A stretch of 9,281 nucleotides of DNA from Candidatus Borrarchaeota archaeon (GTDB lineage Archaea > Asgardarchaeota > Sifarchaeia > Borrarchaeales > Borrarchaeaceae): NCBI GenBank assembly GCA_016840645.1, contig JAEORY010000124.1, positions 1 through 9,281 of the forward strand. The letters run 5' to 3'. Below are positions 1 through 6,006 of the stretch, piece by piece. Positions within the stretch are counted from its first letter, which is position 1; the number at the start of each line of letters is the position of its first letter. The position numbers were made by a program, and so were the translations under genes. The notes beneath the pieces are model-generated. The model ran no database searches. It was not told the DNA's origin and worked only from the letters and a program-made list of their open reading frames with translations.

Positions 1-270
1 ATCTGAAAAGATGGACAGCAGTTGTTTAGATTACGACACCTTGAGGTGTTCCACTAGCCTCATGCTCTGTCATCCGTTGGTTGAACGTTCTGAGAGGGTA
101 GGAACGGTACTACAGACGGGTAAACCTTGACAACACTCTCGAAGTGGAATGACTCCCTGGTGTTGGGAGGACGGTACTCGCAAGTTCCCGTCATTAAAAC
201 ACCTCTAAACCTCTATTAAAAAAAGAACCGCAGTTCATCTCCCCGTTGAAGCAGGGGAGTTTCCTTGCGG
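1..270 (+). mobile_element. Right end of an IS200/IS605-type (TnpB) element, with probable omega-RNA region
   Basis: No convincing gene is present; every frame is interrupted. The stretch is rich in short stems: ACACC/GGTGT at 36-49, CTCCC/GGGAG at 153-169, GACGG/CCGTC at 170-192, and a nested terminal hairpin at 228-270. A structured 200-300 base tract ending in a subterminal hairpin with CCGCA...TGCGG feet is typical of the 3' end of archaeal IS200/IS605 elements. In that family this tract encodes the omega (re)RNA guide of TnpB. A tnpB gene would lie to the left, outside the window; at most its last codons could be at 3-29, which I cannot confirm. The boundary with host DNA is inferred from the foot of the hairpin, just before the peptidase leader. 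The family call rests on recognised layout, not on a protein. Confidence 0.6.
228..270 (+). repeat. Terminal hairpin of the left IS200/IS605 element
   Basis: Two nested inverted arms are visible. The inner stem is CTCCCC (239-244) with GGGGAG (254-259). The outer stem is CCGCA (228-232) with TGCGG (266-270), separated from the inner stem by bulges (GTTCAT and TTTCCT). In this family the subterminal hairpin is the site recognised by the TnpA transposase as single-stranded DNA, and it also forms the 3' end of the omega RNA. The guide of that RNA would be read from the bases immediately to the right, which here are the leader of the peptidase gene. Confidence 0.65.
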
Positions 271-271
271 T

Positions 272-280
272 GGAGTTGTG
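272..280 (+). promoter_or_regulatory. Split ribosome-binding site of peptidase copy 1
   Basis: GGAG (272-275) and GTGA (277-280) precede the ATG at 289. Together they resemble the archaeal consensus GGAGGTGA interrupted by TT. The second peptidase copy has GGTGA at the corresponding place. From GTGAATTCAAAATGG onward the two leaders are identical, while everything further left differs, because copy 1 abuts the mobile element here. The site supports the start at 289 rather than the upstream in-frame TTG at 265, which lies inside the element's terminal hairpin. Confidence 0.5.
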
Positions 281-288
281 AATTCAAA

Positions 289-1431
289 ATGGAAAGCGAA
301 ATAACGAAATATCTCTCAGATACGATTGGTGAGCGACTTGCAGGTTCTGAAGCTGATCGAAAGGCGGCGCAATATCTTGCAGGAAAAATGAAAGAACTTG
401 GATTAGAAGTTGAATATCAAAAGTTTAAGATTCATGGCTGGGAAGTAACCCAGAAAGCAAAATTAGAGTTATTACAACCAGAGCAGAAGGAAATACCCTC
501 AGGGAGCCTTATGTTTAGTGAGAGTACTCCCGAAGGAGGTATTACGGGAAAAGTTGAGTATTACGGTACTCAGTACATTATACCAAAACTGTTTGAATGG
601 CCAAAATACGCTGTAGTTGATGACGATGGCAATCACCTTGGTTATATTTTAGCTCATCTAGATGGACCAGTGATGAATTTCACATTAGTTGATATGGGCA
701 AAACGTATGGGTGTGCACCTTACATAATGGTTGGACATGACATCCATGAATATTTCCAAGAAAAATTAGCAGCAGGTGAAGAAATACGCGTGCGCATGAG
801 TACCGCTGGAAAACATGCTCCATTCCTTGAAACACAGAATGTAATTGGTACATTAAAAGGCTCTGCTTTACCTGATGAAGAAATAATTGTATGCGCACAT
901 TATGATTGTGGTTTTGAATCACATGGAGCAGATGATAATGCAAGTGGCGTAGATGTATTGCTAAGGGTTGCCAAAGCGTTAGTTGAGAAGGGCGGAACAA
1001 AGAAAACCGTGAAATTTATCGCATTCGGGGCAGAAGAATATCTTCTTTTTGGATCTTACTATTACGCTCAAACACTAAAAGAACAAGGACAACTTGCCAG
1101 AGTAAAAAATGTTATCAACCTTGATATGGTTGGGTCAGGAGAATACTTATGGGTCTGGGTGGCTCCAGAAAGTTTCAGACATCAAGTTGCCAATGCTCTG
1201 GATGAAACTATCAAAGGCGAGTTTGATATCCAATGGTTTCCAGAACTGCTTCCAGCGAGCGACCACTGGCCTTTCTATGCAGAAGGTATTCCCTCTGTAA
1301 TGCTCATTTTCTGGCCCTATGAACATCTTCATCGAGAGAGTGATAGTGTCGACAAAGTTGAAGTAGATAAACTTGAGAAAACAGCAAAGGCTGCAACAGC
1401 TATAGCCGAACGCATCGCCGGGCTTAATTAA
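289..1431 (+). CDS. M28-family zinc aminopeptidase-like protein, copy 1 (cytosolic)
   Basis: This is a 380-residue metallopeptidase of the M28 (aminopeptidase S/Y, PSMA-like) family, expected to cleave N-terminal residues or small peptides using two zinc ions. The set of ligands is complete: His204 in AHYD, Asp216 in GADDNASG, the Glu249-Glu250 pair in GAEEY, Asp279 in NLDM and His348 near the C-terminus. The family motif PASDHWPF is also present. Residues of about 60-185 form the insertion between the N-terminal segment and the catalytic core, where many M28 enzymes carry a PA-like domain. There is no signal peptide or membrane segment, so it should act in the cytosol. The start at 289 matches copy 2 in length and leader; a TTG eight codons upstream is less likely. 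It is about 77% identical to the copy at 4045-5187. The natural substrate is unknown. The convergent APC permease suggests amino-acid or peptide use, which is inference. Confidence 0.9.
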   Translation: MESEITKYLSDTIGERLAGSEADRKAAQYLAGKMKELGLEVEYQKFKIHGWEVTQKAKLELLQPEQKEIPSGSLMFSESTPEGGITGKVEYYGTQYIIPKLFEWPKYAVVDDDGNHLGYILAHLDGPVMNFTLVDMGKTYGCAPYIMVGHDIHEYFQEKLAAGEEIRVRMSTAGKHAPFLETQNVIGTLKGSALPDEEIIVCAHYDCGFESHGADDNASGVDVLLRVAKALVEKGGTKKTVKFIAFGAEEYLLFGSYYYAQTLKEQGQLARVKNVINLDMVGSGEYLWVWVAPESFRHQVANALDETIKGEFDIQWFPELLPASDHWPFYAEGIPSVMLIFWPYEHLHRESDSVDKVEVDKLEKTAKAATAIAERIAGLN

Positions 1432-1435
1432 GCCA

Positions 1436-1464
1436 TTTTTTCCATTTTTTGACTCTTAGTTTTT
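1436..1464 (+). terminator. T-run terminator after peptidase copy 1
   Basis: Three T tracts (1436-1441, 1445-1450, 1460-1464) follow the stop codon by a few bases with no hairpin, the usual form of an archaeal intrinsic terminator. The same two-T6 arrangement follows the pseudogene copy at 3945-3959, so this tail was duplicated together with the gene. Confidence 0.6.
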
Positions 1465-1614
1465 CTTTCAAAGTGTTTGAATTTTTACTACTTTCATACT
1501 ATTGTTTTAGACTGAAATCTTTGCCTTTCTCAAATAATTGAGCGAATATCTCATTCGTCATTCACTGGTTGGGCTCAATGAAAAAGACTATGTGTCAAAA
1601 ACAGTTGAAGAATG

Positions 1615-1622
1615 AAAAAAAA
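1615..1622 (-). terminator. T8 terminator of the APC permease gene
   Basis: On the minus strand, eight T's occur about 40 bases past the permease stop codon. The rest of the 1432-1660 gap between the two convergent genes is AT-rich and holds nothing else I can recognise apart from a weak CTCAA/TTGAG stem. Confidence 0.45.
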
Positions 1623-1660
1623 GAATAGGTGTATGAGATAGATGCGTCAAATCGGTTCAT

Positions 1661-3238
1661 TCATTCTGGTGGTATCTCTTTGAATGTTAATGATAGCGGA
1701 ATTCTGTTTCTGTGATAGATCCACGAAACTGCGTAGATACCCAATGCTATGACCCAGAATACGAATGAAAATGCAACGTTTTGCCAAGTTATAGGTCCGC
1801 TGAGCACTGGAGTCAAGCCTTGATAGGCCATCCATATCGATACTATGAATGATGCCACTGCAGCCCATTGAAGTACAAAAAGTGGTCCGATTTTGCGTTT
1901 AACGATGTCTGGTGCTAATTCAAAGGATTCCTTCATCTTTATGGGATACAGAAGGCCAGCAATAGATGCAATAGCGTTTCCTAAGAACCAACCTGTAACG
2001 ATGTACACAAAGAAATTCAGAATTGACGTAAAGAGCCATAGTACCATAAAGAGAAATGCCACAATTCCACAAATGATCAACGCTACCCATGGCGTCGCAA
2101 ACCGGGAGTCGACAGCACTAATCTTAGTGGGTAAAAGTCTGTCGAAGCTCCAGCTGAACAATAGTCGAGTGCAGCAGTAAACGTACGTCAAGCAAGCTGC
2201 CCAAGTCATCGCTACAAATCCAAGAATAATGATGAAATAGACGGCTATATTGTTTGTGGCAAACATGGCAAGTACAGTAAACCAAGGTCCTGTAATTCCT
2301 GCGGGCATAGTATAATATGGATCACCGAAAACGTAAATGAGACTGACCGAATTGATAAACACGCCACCTATTCCCATGTATGCCGCTTGATAGATCATAA
2401 ACGTAATCAGACCAAAGATAATAACGGCACCAATAATGGCAATAAATTGTGATCTTCGAACATCTTTGATTTCACCTGCAATATACACTGACTGTGAAAA
2501 TCCAAGGAAGTTGATGATCGTGAATGTGACCCCGAGCACTGTGGCTATAACCGGAAAGCTAAGCACTACTGGATCTATCGCTGCTGCGGCATCAATAGTA
2601 CCTTGATAGGTCATGTCACCAGGAATGGTAGATGCATCAAAGTTAGCTGCATATTGCCCCGCTGGCAAACTTCCAAGTGTGATTATGAAAGTAATAATAC
2701 CCGCCAGAACAATGATAAATGCAACTGTCAGAGCCCTCGCTGTCCATTTTGATCCAAGAGCAGTAATTGCTGAAACGACTACAATGTTGATTGTTCCGAG
2801 TGCCAAAAGCAGATATGGATTCAGAAGTGCTGCAGCTCCCTCAGGGTTTCCCATTTTCACTAAAAGTGGTGCAATCGCATATTCCACCGGCCAAGGGCTT
2901 GCATAAGACCCAAGTACGCTAATGAGGACAATGAACAGGAAGAAATTAACCATGAAGCCCAGTGCTGGATGAACTGTTCTTGAAATCCATATATAGTCAC
3001 CACCAGAACGTGGTGCTGCCGCCGAAAAGAGTGCGTAGAAAATAGCTATGCACATGCAGATGGGGATTGCTATCAAAGCAGTAGTTGGCAGATACGCCCC
3101 TGGGTACGTTACAGATGCCCAGATACCAAGAATATAAATAGCTGAAGGTGCCATGACGAGCAGATTAAAGATCAATGTTTCCCATGCGCTTATGTTTCTA
3201 ACTAAACCAGAACTTTTTCGAGCAAAAACTTCGCCCAT
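1661..3238 (-). CDS. APC-superfamily amino-acid permease
   Basis: This 525-residue integral membrane protein is probably a secondary transporter of amino acids or related amines. It has about 12 hydrophobic segments. The clearest are near residues 20-45, 50-74, 95-115, 140-162, 168-190, 225-248, 265-290, 320-365 (two segments), 384-432 (two or three), 452-474 and 487-507. Between the second and third segments is the APC signature PRSGGDY (residues 76-82). The GFSQSVYIAGEIKD stretch after the sixth is also typical of the family, and the length is normal. The ATG at 3238 is preceded by AGGGGA at 3247-3252, eight bases away, which supports this start. It lies alone on its strand, convergent with the first peptidase; its 5' side faces the gene remnants. 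The substrate cannot be read from the sequence. Pairing with cytosolic peptidases suggests amino-acid handling, which is inference. Confidence 0.85.
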   Translation of the reverse strand: MGEVFARKSSGLVRNISAWETLIFNLLVMAPSAIYILGIWASVTYPGAYLPTTALIAIPICMCIAIFYALFSAAAPRSGGDYIWISRTVHPALGFMVNFFLFIVLISVLGSYASPWPVEYAIAPLLVKMGNPEGAAALLNPYLLLALGTINIVVVSAITALGSKWTARALTVAFIIVLAGIITFIITLGSLPAGQYAANFDASTIPGDMTYQGTIDAAAAIDPVVLSFPVIATVLGVTFTIINFLGFSQSVYIAGEIKDVRRSQFIAIIGAVIIFGLITFMIYQAAYMGIGGVFINSVSLIYVFGDPYYTMPAGITGPWFTVLAMFATNNIAVYFIIILGFVAMTWAACLTYVYCCTRLLFSWSFDRLLPTKISAVDSRFATPWVALIICGIVAFLFMVLWLFTSILNFFVYIVTGWFLGNAIASIAGLLYPIKMKESFELAPDIVKRKIGPLFVLQWAAVASFIVSIWMAYQGLTPVLSGPITWQNVAFSFVFWVIALGIYAVSWIYHRNRIPLSLTFKEIPPE

Positions 3239-3267
3239 GTGTTTGTTCCCCTATATTTTTTTAGAAA

Positions 3268-3290
3268 TTTTATAATTGTGTATTAATTTG
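3268..3290 (-). promoter_or_regulatory. Possible TATA-type promoter of the permease gene
   Basis: Read on the minus strand, ATTATAAA (3269-3276) and AATTAATA (3283-3290) are TATA-like boxes 30-50 bases before the start codon. The nearer one would place transcription start almost on the ribosome-binding site, so the farther one may be the real box. AT-richness makes chance matches likely. Confidence 0.2.
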
Positions 3291-3432
3291 GAAATGCTTT
3301 GTGTGAGAAGCTAGGTTCTATTTTAATCTATTGGTTAAACGCGGGTTTCCACTTACGATTTGTAAGAACAAATACACAAAGATATTGTAATACTTGATGC
3401 ATTAGATAGACATGTTCAATTAGAGACCTTAG

Positions 3433-3567
3433 AAGTCAATTTTGTTTTTTCTAATCGTTGTTGTAATTATTGGAATCATAGCCGTATTACTTTGGAAGGA
3501 TAAAAAGTTAGTAAAACTTGCACTTCGAAACCTGGGACGCAGGAGAGTTCGTAATATTCTGACTTGA
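3433..3567 (+). pseudogene. Remnant of a MacB/FtsX-like ABC transporter permease (N-terminal part)
   Basis: An open stretch of 44 codons lies between an in-frame TAG (3430-3432) and TGA (3565-3567). It encodes one hydrophobic segment (LIVVVIIGIIAVLLW) followed by KLALRNLGRRRVRNILT. The pattern 'LALRNLxRRRxRxxLT' is what the N-terminus of MacB/FtsX-type ABC permeases looks like just before their first membrane helix. Here reading stops where that helix should begin, and nothing resembling the rest of the permease follows. There is no ATG; a TTG at 3442 is the only possible start, without an evident ribosome-binding site. I read it as the decayed edge of a lost gene. The family call is from a short motif only. 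A real small membrane protein is the alternative. Confidence 0.45.
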
Positions 3568-3670
3568 GGTATACGGGATAATCAGTTCCCGCTCTATTTC
3601 ATTCCTCTCTTTTTAGGGGTTAGAAAAGAAGAATTATCTTTTAAAAGGGAAAAAAGAAAGAATAATTTGA

Positions 3671-3940
3671 TGTTATGGGAGGTTTCAGATATTAAGTTGC
3701 CAATGCTCTGGATGTAACTACCAAAGATGAGTGTGATATCCAATGGGATTCAGAACTTTTTCCAGCGAGTGATCACTGGCCCTTCTATGAAAAGGTATCC
3801 CGTCTATATTGCTCATTTTCTGCCCTTATGAATACCTGCATCAAGAACATGATAGTTACGATAAAATTGACGTTGATAAAATCGAGAAGGCAGCAAAAGC
3901 GACAATATCCATAGCTCAACGCCTAGCTGGTGTTAGCTAA
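3671..3940 (+). pseudogene. Broken 3' fragment of a third M28 peptidase paralogue
   Basis: This stretch aligns with the last 90 or so codons of both intact peptidases, from the TTATGGG region to the stop codon. Relative to copy 1 it lacks about 20 bases near 3680. It carries a TAA nonsense codon at 3693-3695 where copy 1 has CAA, and it has lost one base near 3785-3790 (TATGAAAAGG against TATGCAGAAGG), which shifts the frame. After correction it reads PASDHWPFYE, GIPSILLIF, YLHQEHDSYDKIDVDKIEK and ends AQRLAGVS. The metal-binding His is kept but the rest of the active site is absent. Some bases match copy 1 (GTTGCCAATGCTCTGGATG) and others copy 2 (AGTGATCACTGGCC), so it is a separate paralogue rather than a recent copy of either. 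The 5' part of the gene is missing, and the ABC permease scrap lies about 100 bases upstream. Confidence 0.85.
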
Positions 3941-3944
3941 GTCG

Positions 3945-3959
3945 TTTTTTCCCTTTTTT
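3945..3959 (+). terminator. T-run terminator inherited with the pseudogene
   Basis: Two T6 tracts separated by CCC follow the pseudogene stop by a few bases, matching the two T6 tracts after peptidase copy 1. This extends the homology past the coding sequence and shows that the duplication included the 3' flank. Confidence 0.5.
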
Positions 3960-3978
3960 CTATTTATAACAAAACTAA

Positions 3979-3987
3979 TTTTTTATA
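3979..3987 (+). promoter_or_regulatory. Candidate TATA box of peptidase copy 2
   Basis: TTTTTTATA sits about 60 bases before the start codon, so transcription would begin near 4008 and leave a leader of roughly 35 bases containing the ribosome-binding site. TTTATAAC at 3963-3970 is an alternative. The call is tentative because the region is AT-rich. Confidence 0.35.
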
Positions 3988-4030
3988 GTAGTCTTATATG
4001 AAAAGAAGATATCAATTTGATATTATTGAG

Positions 4031-4037
4031 AAGGTGA
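4031..4037 (+). promoter_or_regulatory. Ribosome-binding site of peptidase copy 2
   Basis: AAGGTGA ends seven bases before the ATG at 4045 and is complementary to the archaeal 16S tail (UCACC). It fixes the start and, through the shared leader GTGAATTCAAAATGG, also supports the ATG at 289 as the start of copy 1. Confidence 0.7.
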
Positions 4038-4044
4038 ATTCAAA

Positions 4045-5187
4045 ATGGTAAGTGAAGTAACAAAATATCTTTCAGAGACAATTGGCAATCGACGGTCAGG
4101 GACTGAAGCCGATAAGAAAGCGGCCGAATATCTTGCAAGAAAAATGAAGGAGATTGGATTAGAAGTTGAAGTTCAAAAATTCAAGTTTGTTGGCTGGGAC
4201 ATAATCCGGGAACCAAAATTAGAGTTGTTATCACCAGAACAGAAGGAAATTCCCGCAGGCGTTTTTATGTTTAGTGACAGTACCCCCGAAGGTGGTGTTA
4301 CAGGAAAAATTGAGTATATTGGAACCATGTATCTTATCCCAAAACTCTTCGAATGGCCCAAGTATGCGGTAGTCGATGACGATGGCAACCACCTTGGCTA
4401 TATTGTGGCTCATGTAGATGGACCGGTTATCAATTTCTGTCTATTAGATCTTGGTAAATCATATGGATGTGCCCCCTATGTTATGGTTGGGCAAGAGATC
4501 CATGAATCTTTTCAGAAGAAGTTAGCTGCTGGCGAAGAAATACGTGTACGAATGGATATTGCTGGAAAACTTGTACCAGATCTTGAAACACAGAATGTTA
4601 TTGGTACGCTCAAAGGATCTGCTTTACCTGATGAGGAACTACTCATATGTGCGCATTATGATTCTGCTTTTGGTTCACGCGGAGCCTGTGACAATGCAAG
4701 CGGTGTAGACAGTATGTTAAGAGTCGCAAAGGATTTGGTCGAGAAGGGCGGAACAAAAAAGACGGTAAAATTTGCGGCATTTGCAGCTGAAGAATATCTC
4801 TTCTACGGATCTTACTACTATGCTAAGTCACTAAAAGAAAGAGGACAAATCGGTAGAATAAAGAATGTTATTAACTTAGACATGACGGGCGCAGGAGACT
4901 ATTTATGGGTCTGGGTGGCCCCAGAAAGTTTTAGACAACAAGTTGCTGAGGCTTTGGATCAATCCATTAAAGGTGAGTTTGATATCCAATGGTTCCCAGA
5001 ACTCCTTCCGGCTAGTGATCACTGGCCATTCTTTGAAGAAGGTATTCCCTCCGTATCGCTCATTTTCTGGCCTTACGAAGATTATCATCAAGAGAGCGAC
5101 AGTTATGATAAAGTTGATGTTGATAAAATTGAAAAGACGGCTAAAGCAGCAACAGCGATTGCAGAACGCCTTGCTGGAATAAATTAG
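4045..5187 (+). CDS. M28-family zinc aminopeptidase-like protein, copy 2 (cytosolic)
   Basis: This 380-residue paralogue of the protein at 289-1431 aligns with it end to end without gaps, with about 86 differences by hand count. All M28 metal and catalytic residues are present: His204 in AHYD, Asp216 in GACDNASG, Glu249-Glu250 in AAEEY, Asp279 in NLDM and His348 in YHQESDS. The PASDHWPF motif is at 322-329. There is no signal peptide. The least conserved part is the N-terminal 60 residues. Differences close to the active site (CDCGFESHGADDN in copy 1, SAFGSRGACDN here, and EHLHRE against EDYHQE) could alter specificity, which is inference. It has its own leader with a good ribosome-binding site, so it is probably transcribed independently. 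A 189-bp mobile derivative begins four bases after the stop codon. Confidence 0.92.
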   Translation: MVSEVTKYLSETIGNRRSGTEADKKAAEYLARKMKEIGLEVEVQKFKFVGWDIIREPKLELLSPEQKEIPAGVFMFSDSTPEGGVTGKIEYIGTMYLIPKLFEWPKYAVVDDDGNHLGYIVAHVDGPVINFCLLDLGKSYGCAPYVMVGQEIHESFQKKLAAGEEIRVRMDIAGKLVPDLETQNVIGTLKGSALPDEELLICAHYDSAFGSRGACDNASGVDSMLRVAKDLVEKGGTKKTVKFAAFAAEEYLFYGSYYYAKSLKERGQIGRIKNVINLDMTGAGDYLWVWVAPESFRQQVAEALDQSIKGEFDIQWFPELLPASDHWPFFEEGIPSVSLIFWPYEDYHQESDSYDKVDVDKIEKTAKAATAIAERLAGIN

Positions 5188-5191
5188 TTAC

Positions 5192-5380
5192 TTGAAGAAA
5201 AGCAAGAAAGCACCACAACTTCAGCGTGGTGTGTATATAGTGTGTTGGTAATAAAGTCTATGAGTACCTACGGGGCGTAGGGATGTTAAGCCTGTGGAGA
5301 TAAGACCTTCGTAACCCGAAAGGGGATCGAGTCTGTCGGAGAAGCAGGAAGCCTCAAGGCTTTCGCACGAGGTAGCTCAC
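5192..5380 (+). mobile_element. Non-autonomous IS200/IS605-like element (MITE/PATE type) with solo omega-RNA-like right end
   Basis: This 189-bp stretch has the expected architecture. TTAC (5188-5191) lies immediately to its left. A left hairpin, CACCAC (5211-5216) with GTGGTG (5226-5231), sits 19 bases in. The right end reads GAAGCAGGAAGC (5341-5352), then a CCTC/GAGG stem (5352-5355 and 5369-5372), then GGTAGCTCAC, ending in TCAC at 5380. The right-end wording closely resembles the ends of haloarchaeal and methanogen TnpB (IS1341-type) elements. TTAC/TCAC cleavage sites with a hairpin offset at the left and close to the tip at the right match the IS608 layout. No tnpA or tnpB fits inside. 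The segment 5301-5380 can be read as a possible remnant of a TnpB C-terminus (SVGEAGSLK in one frame) or as omega-RNA scaffold. Exact tips are inferred from the motifs. Confidence 0.65.
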
Positions 5381-5403
5381 TTGATCTGAAGAGTAAACTT
5401 CCC

Positions 5404-5419
5404 TTTTTCTTTTTTTTTA
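5404..5419 (+). terminator. T-rich terminator after the mobile derivative
   Basis: TTTTTCTTTTTTTTT follows the right tip of the 189-bp element by about 25 bases. It could end transcripts from peptidase copy 2 that read through the element, or a transcript started inside it. No stem precedes it. Confidence 0.45.
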
Positions 5420-5503
5420 TTTAGTAAGAAATTCTAAACTTGTTTTTTCTAGATTATTTTGCTTTTCCTGATTGTTTTATTTGTGTTACATAAAAACACT
5501 AAG

Positions 5504-5512
5504 GTATTTATG
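5504..5512 (+). promoter_or_regulatory. Candidate TATA box of the 105-aa gene
   Basis: GTATTTATG lies about 58 bases before the ATG, which would start the transcript near 5535 and leave a leader of about 30 bases. AATATTTAT at 5526-5534 is an alternative. The remainder of 5420-5503 is AT-rich with nothing recognisable. Confidence 0.25.
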
Positions 5513-5551
5513 TAGAAACTATACTAATATTTATTTCATATACAAAAAATT

Positions 5552-5559
5552 GGAGGGGA
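5552..5559 (+). promoter_or_regulatory. Strong ribosome-binding site of the 105-aa gene
   Basis: GGAGGGGA ends seven bases before the ATG at 5567, an ideal spacing. It decides against the TTG at 5561, which would be only one base away from it. Confidence 0.75.
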
Positions 5560-5566
5560 TTTGTTA

Positions 5567-5884
5567 ATGCCAAGATTTGTTCAAATATATCGTTGGGAGC
5601 CTGAAAAAACACCAGAGGTATTAAAACGCTGGGCTACGTTTATAAAGGGTGAGCGTCCAGAAGTTTTGGAAGCATTCAAAAGGCTAAACTATACTGCATG
5701 GGAGTTTGGAAGCGCCTATGGTCAAACGACATCAGTTACAGTTGTTGAAGGGGACTTAGCAGATATATCGACAGTAAACCGCGATTGGTGGGATCTAGGG
5801 ACATTCGAAATATTACCCTGCGTAAATTTTGACACTCTCTTAAAATGGTACCCAGATAAAGTTATTCACACTCTAAATCCTTAA
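5567..5884 (+). CDS. Small soluble protein of unknown function (105 aa)
   Basis: I do not recognise this gene with confidence. It encodes 105 residues and begins MPRFVQIYRWEPEKTPEVLKR. A strand (FVQIYRW) is followed by a helix rich in charged residues (about 12-26), a second helix (ERPEVLEAFKRL), then strands (TAWEFGSAYG, TSVTVVEGD), another helix or loop (LADISTVNRDWWDLG) and a last strand (FEILPCVNF). This alternation fits a ferredoxin-like or dimeric alpha/beta-barrel fold, as in small DUF3303-like proteins. That is a fold guess only. There is no signal peptide, membrane segment or obvious catalytic motif; it has several Trp residues and one Cys. The excellent ribosome-binding site and the T-rich 3' flank argue that it is a real, monocistronic gene. 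It is convergent with uvrC, with no functional link visible. Confidence 0.75.
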   Translation: MPRFVQIYRWEPEKTPEVLKRWATFIKGERPEVLEAFKRLNYTAWEFGSAYGQTTSVTVVEGDLADISTVNRDWWDLGTFEILPCVNFDTLLKWYPDKVIHTLNP

Positions 5885-5950
5885 AAGAAGTTATAGTGTA
5901 AGCCTAAGGATTGTATCTACAGTTGGGATTGAAAACTAACCTTTCTTCAA

Positions 5951-5985
5951 TTTTTTTCATTTTTTTTACTCTTTTCATTTTTATT
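5951..5985 (+). terminator. T-run terminator of the 105-aa gene
   Basis: T7 (5951-5957) and T8 (5960-5967) tracts, followed by shorter ones, lie about 70 bases past the stop codon in the convergent gap before uvrC. No comparable T run is visible for the minus strand, so the end of the uvrC transcript is not marked. Confidence 0.5.
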
Positions 5986-6006
5986 AGTTCAATTCTTCGT
6001 TTACTC

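Noticed and set aside
1..270. tRNA or rRNA fragment at the left edge
   Set aside because: There is no cloverleaf with a T-loop GTTC and matched acceptor stem, and no rRNA core motif; the nested terminal hairpin fits a transposon end.
265..288. Extension of peptidase copy 1 to a TTG at 265
   Set aside because: The extra eight codons lie in the terminal hairpin of the mobile element and have no counterpart in copy 2; the ATG at 289 gives the same length and leader as copy 2.
680..1000. Open frame on the minus strand opposite peptidase copy 1
   Set aside because: It is a shadow of a well-supported M28 gene, rich in His and Leu with no family pattern.
1432..1660. Small gene between peptidase copy 1 and the permease
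   Set aside because: All frames are interrupted within short distances and no ribosome-binding site precedes any start; only terminator-like T runs are visible.
2613..2906. Plus-strand open frame inside the permease gene
   Set aside because: It is antisense to a clear APC permease and lacks a ribosome-binding site or recognisable domain.
5211..5380. The two hairpins as CRISPR repeats or a riboswitch
   Set aside because: They occur once each, differ in sequence, and the TTAC/TCAC tips with the right-end wording fit an IS200/IS605 derivative better.
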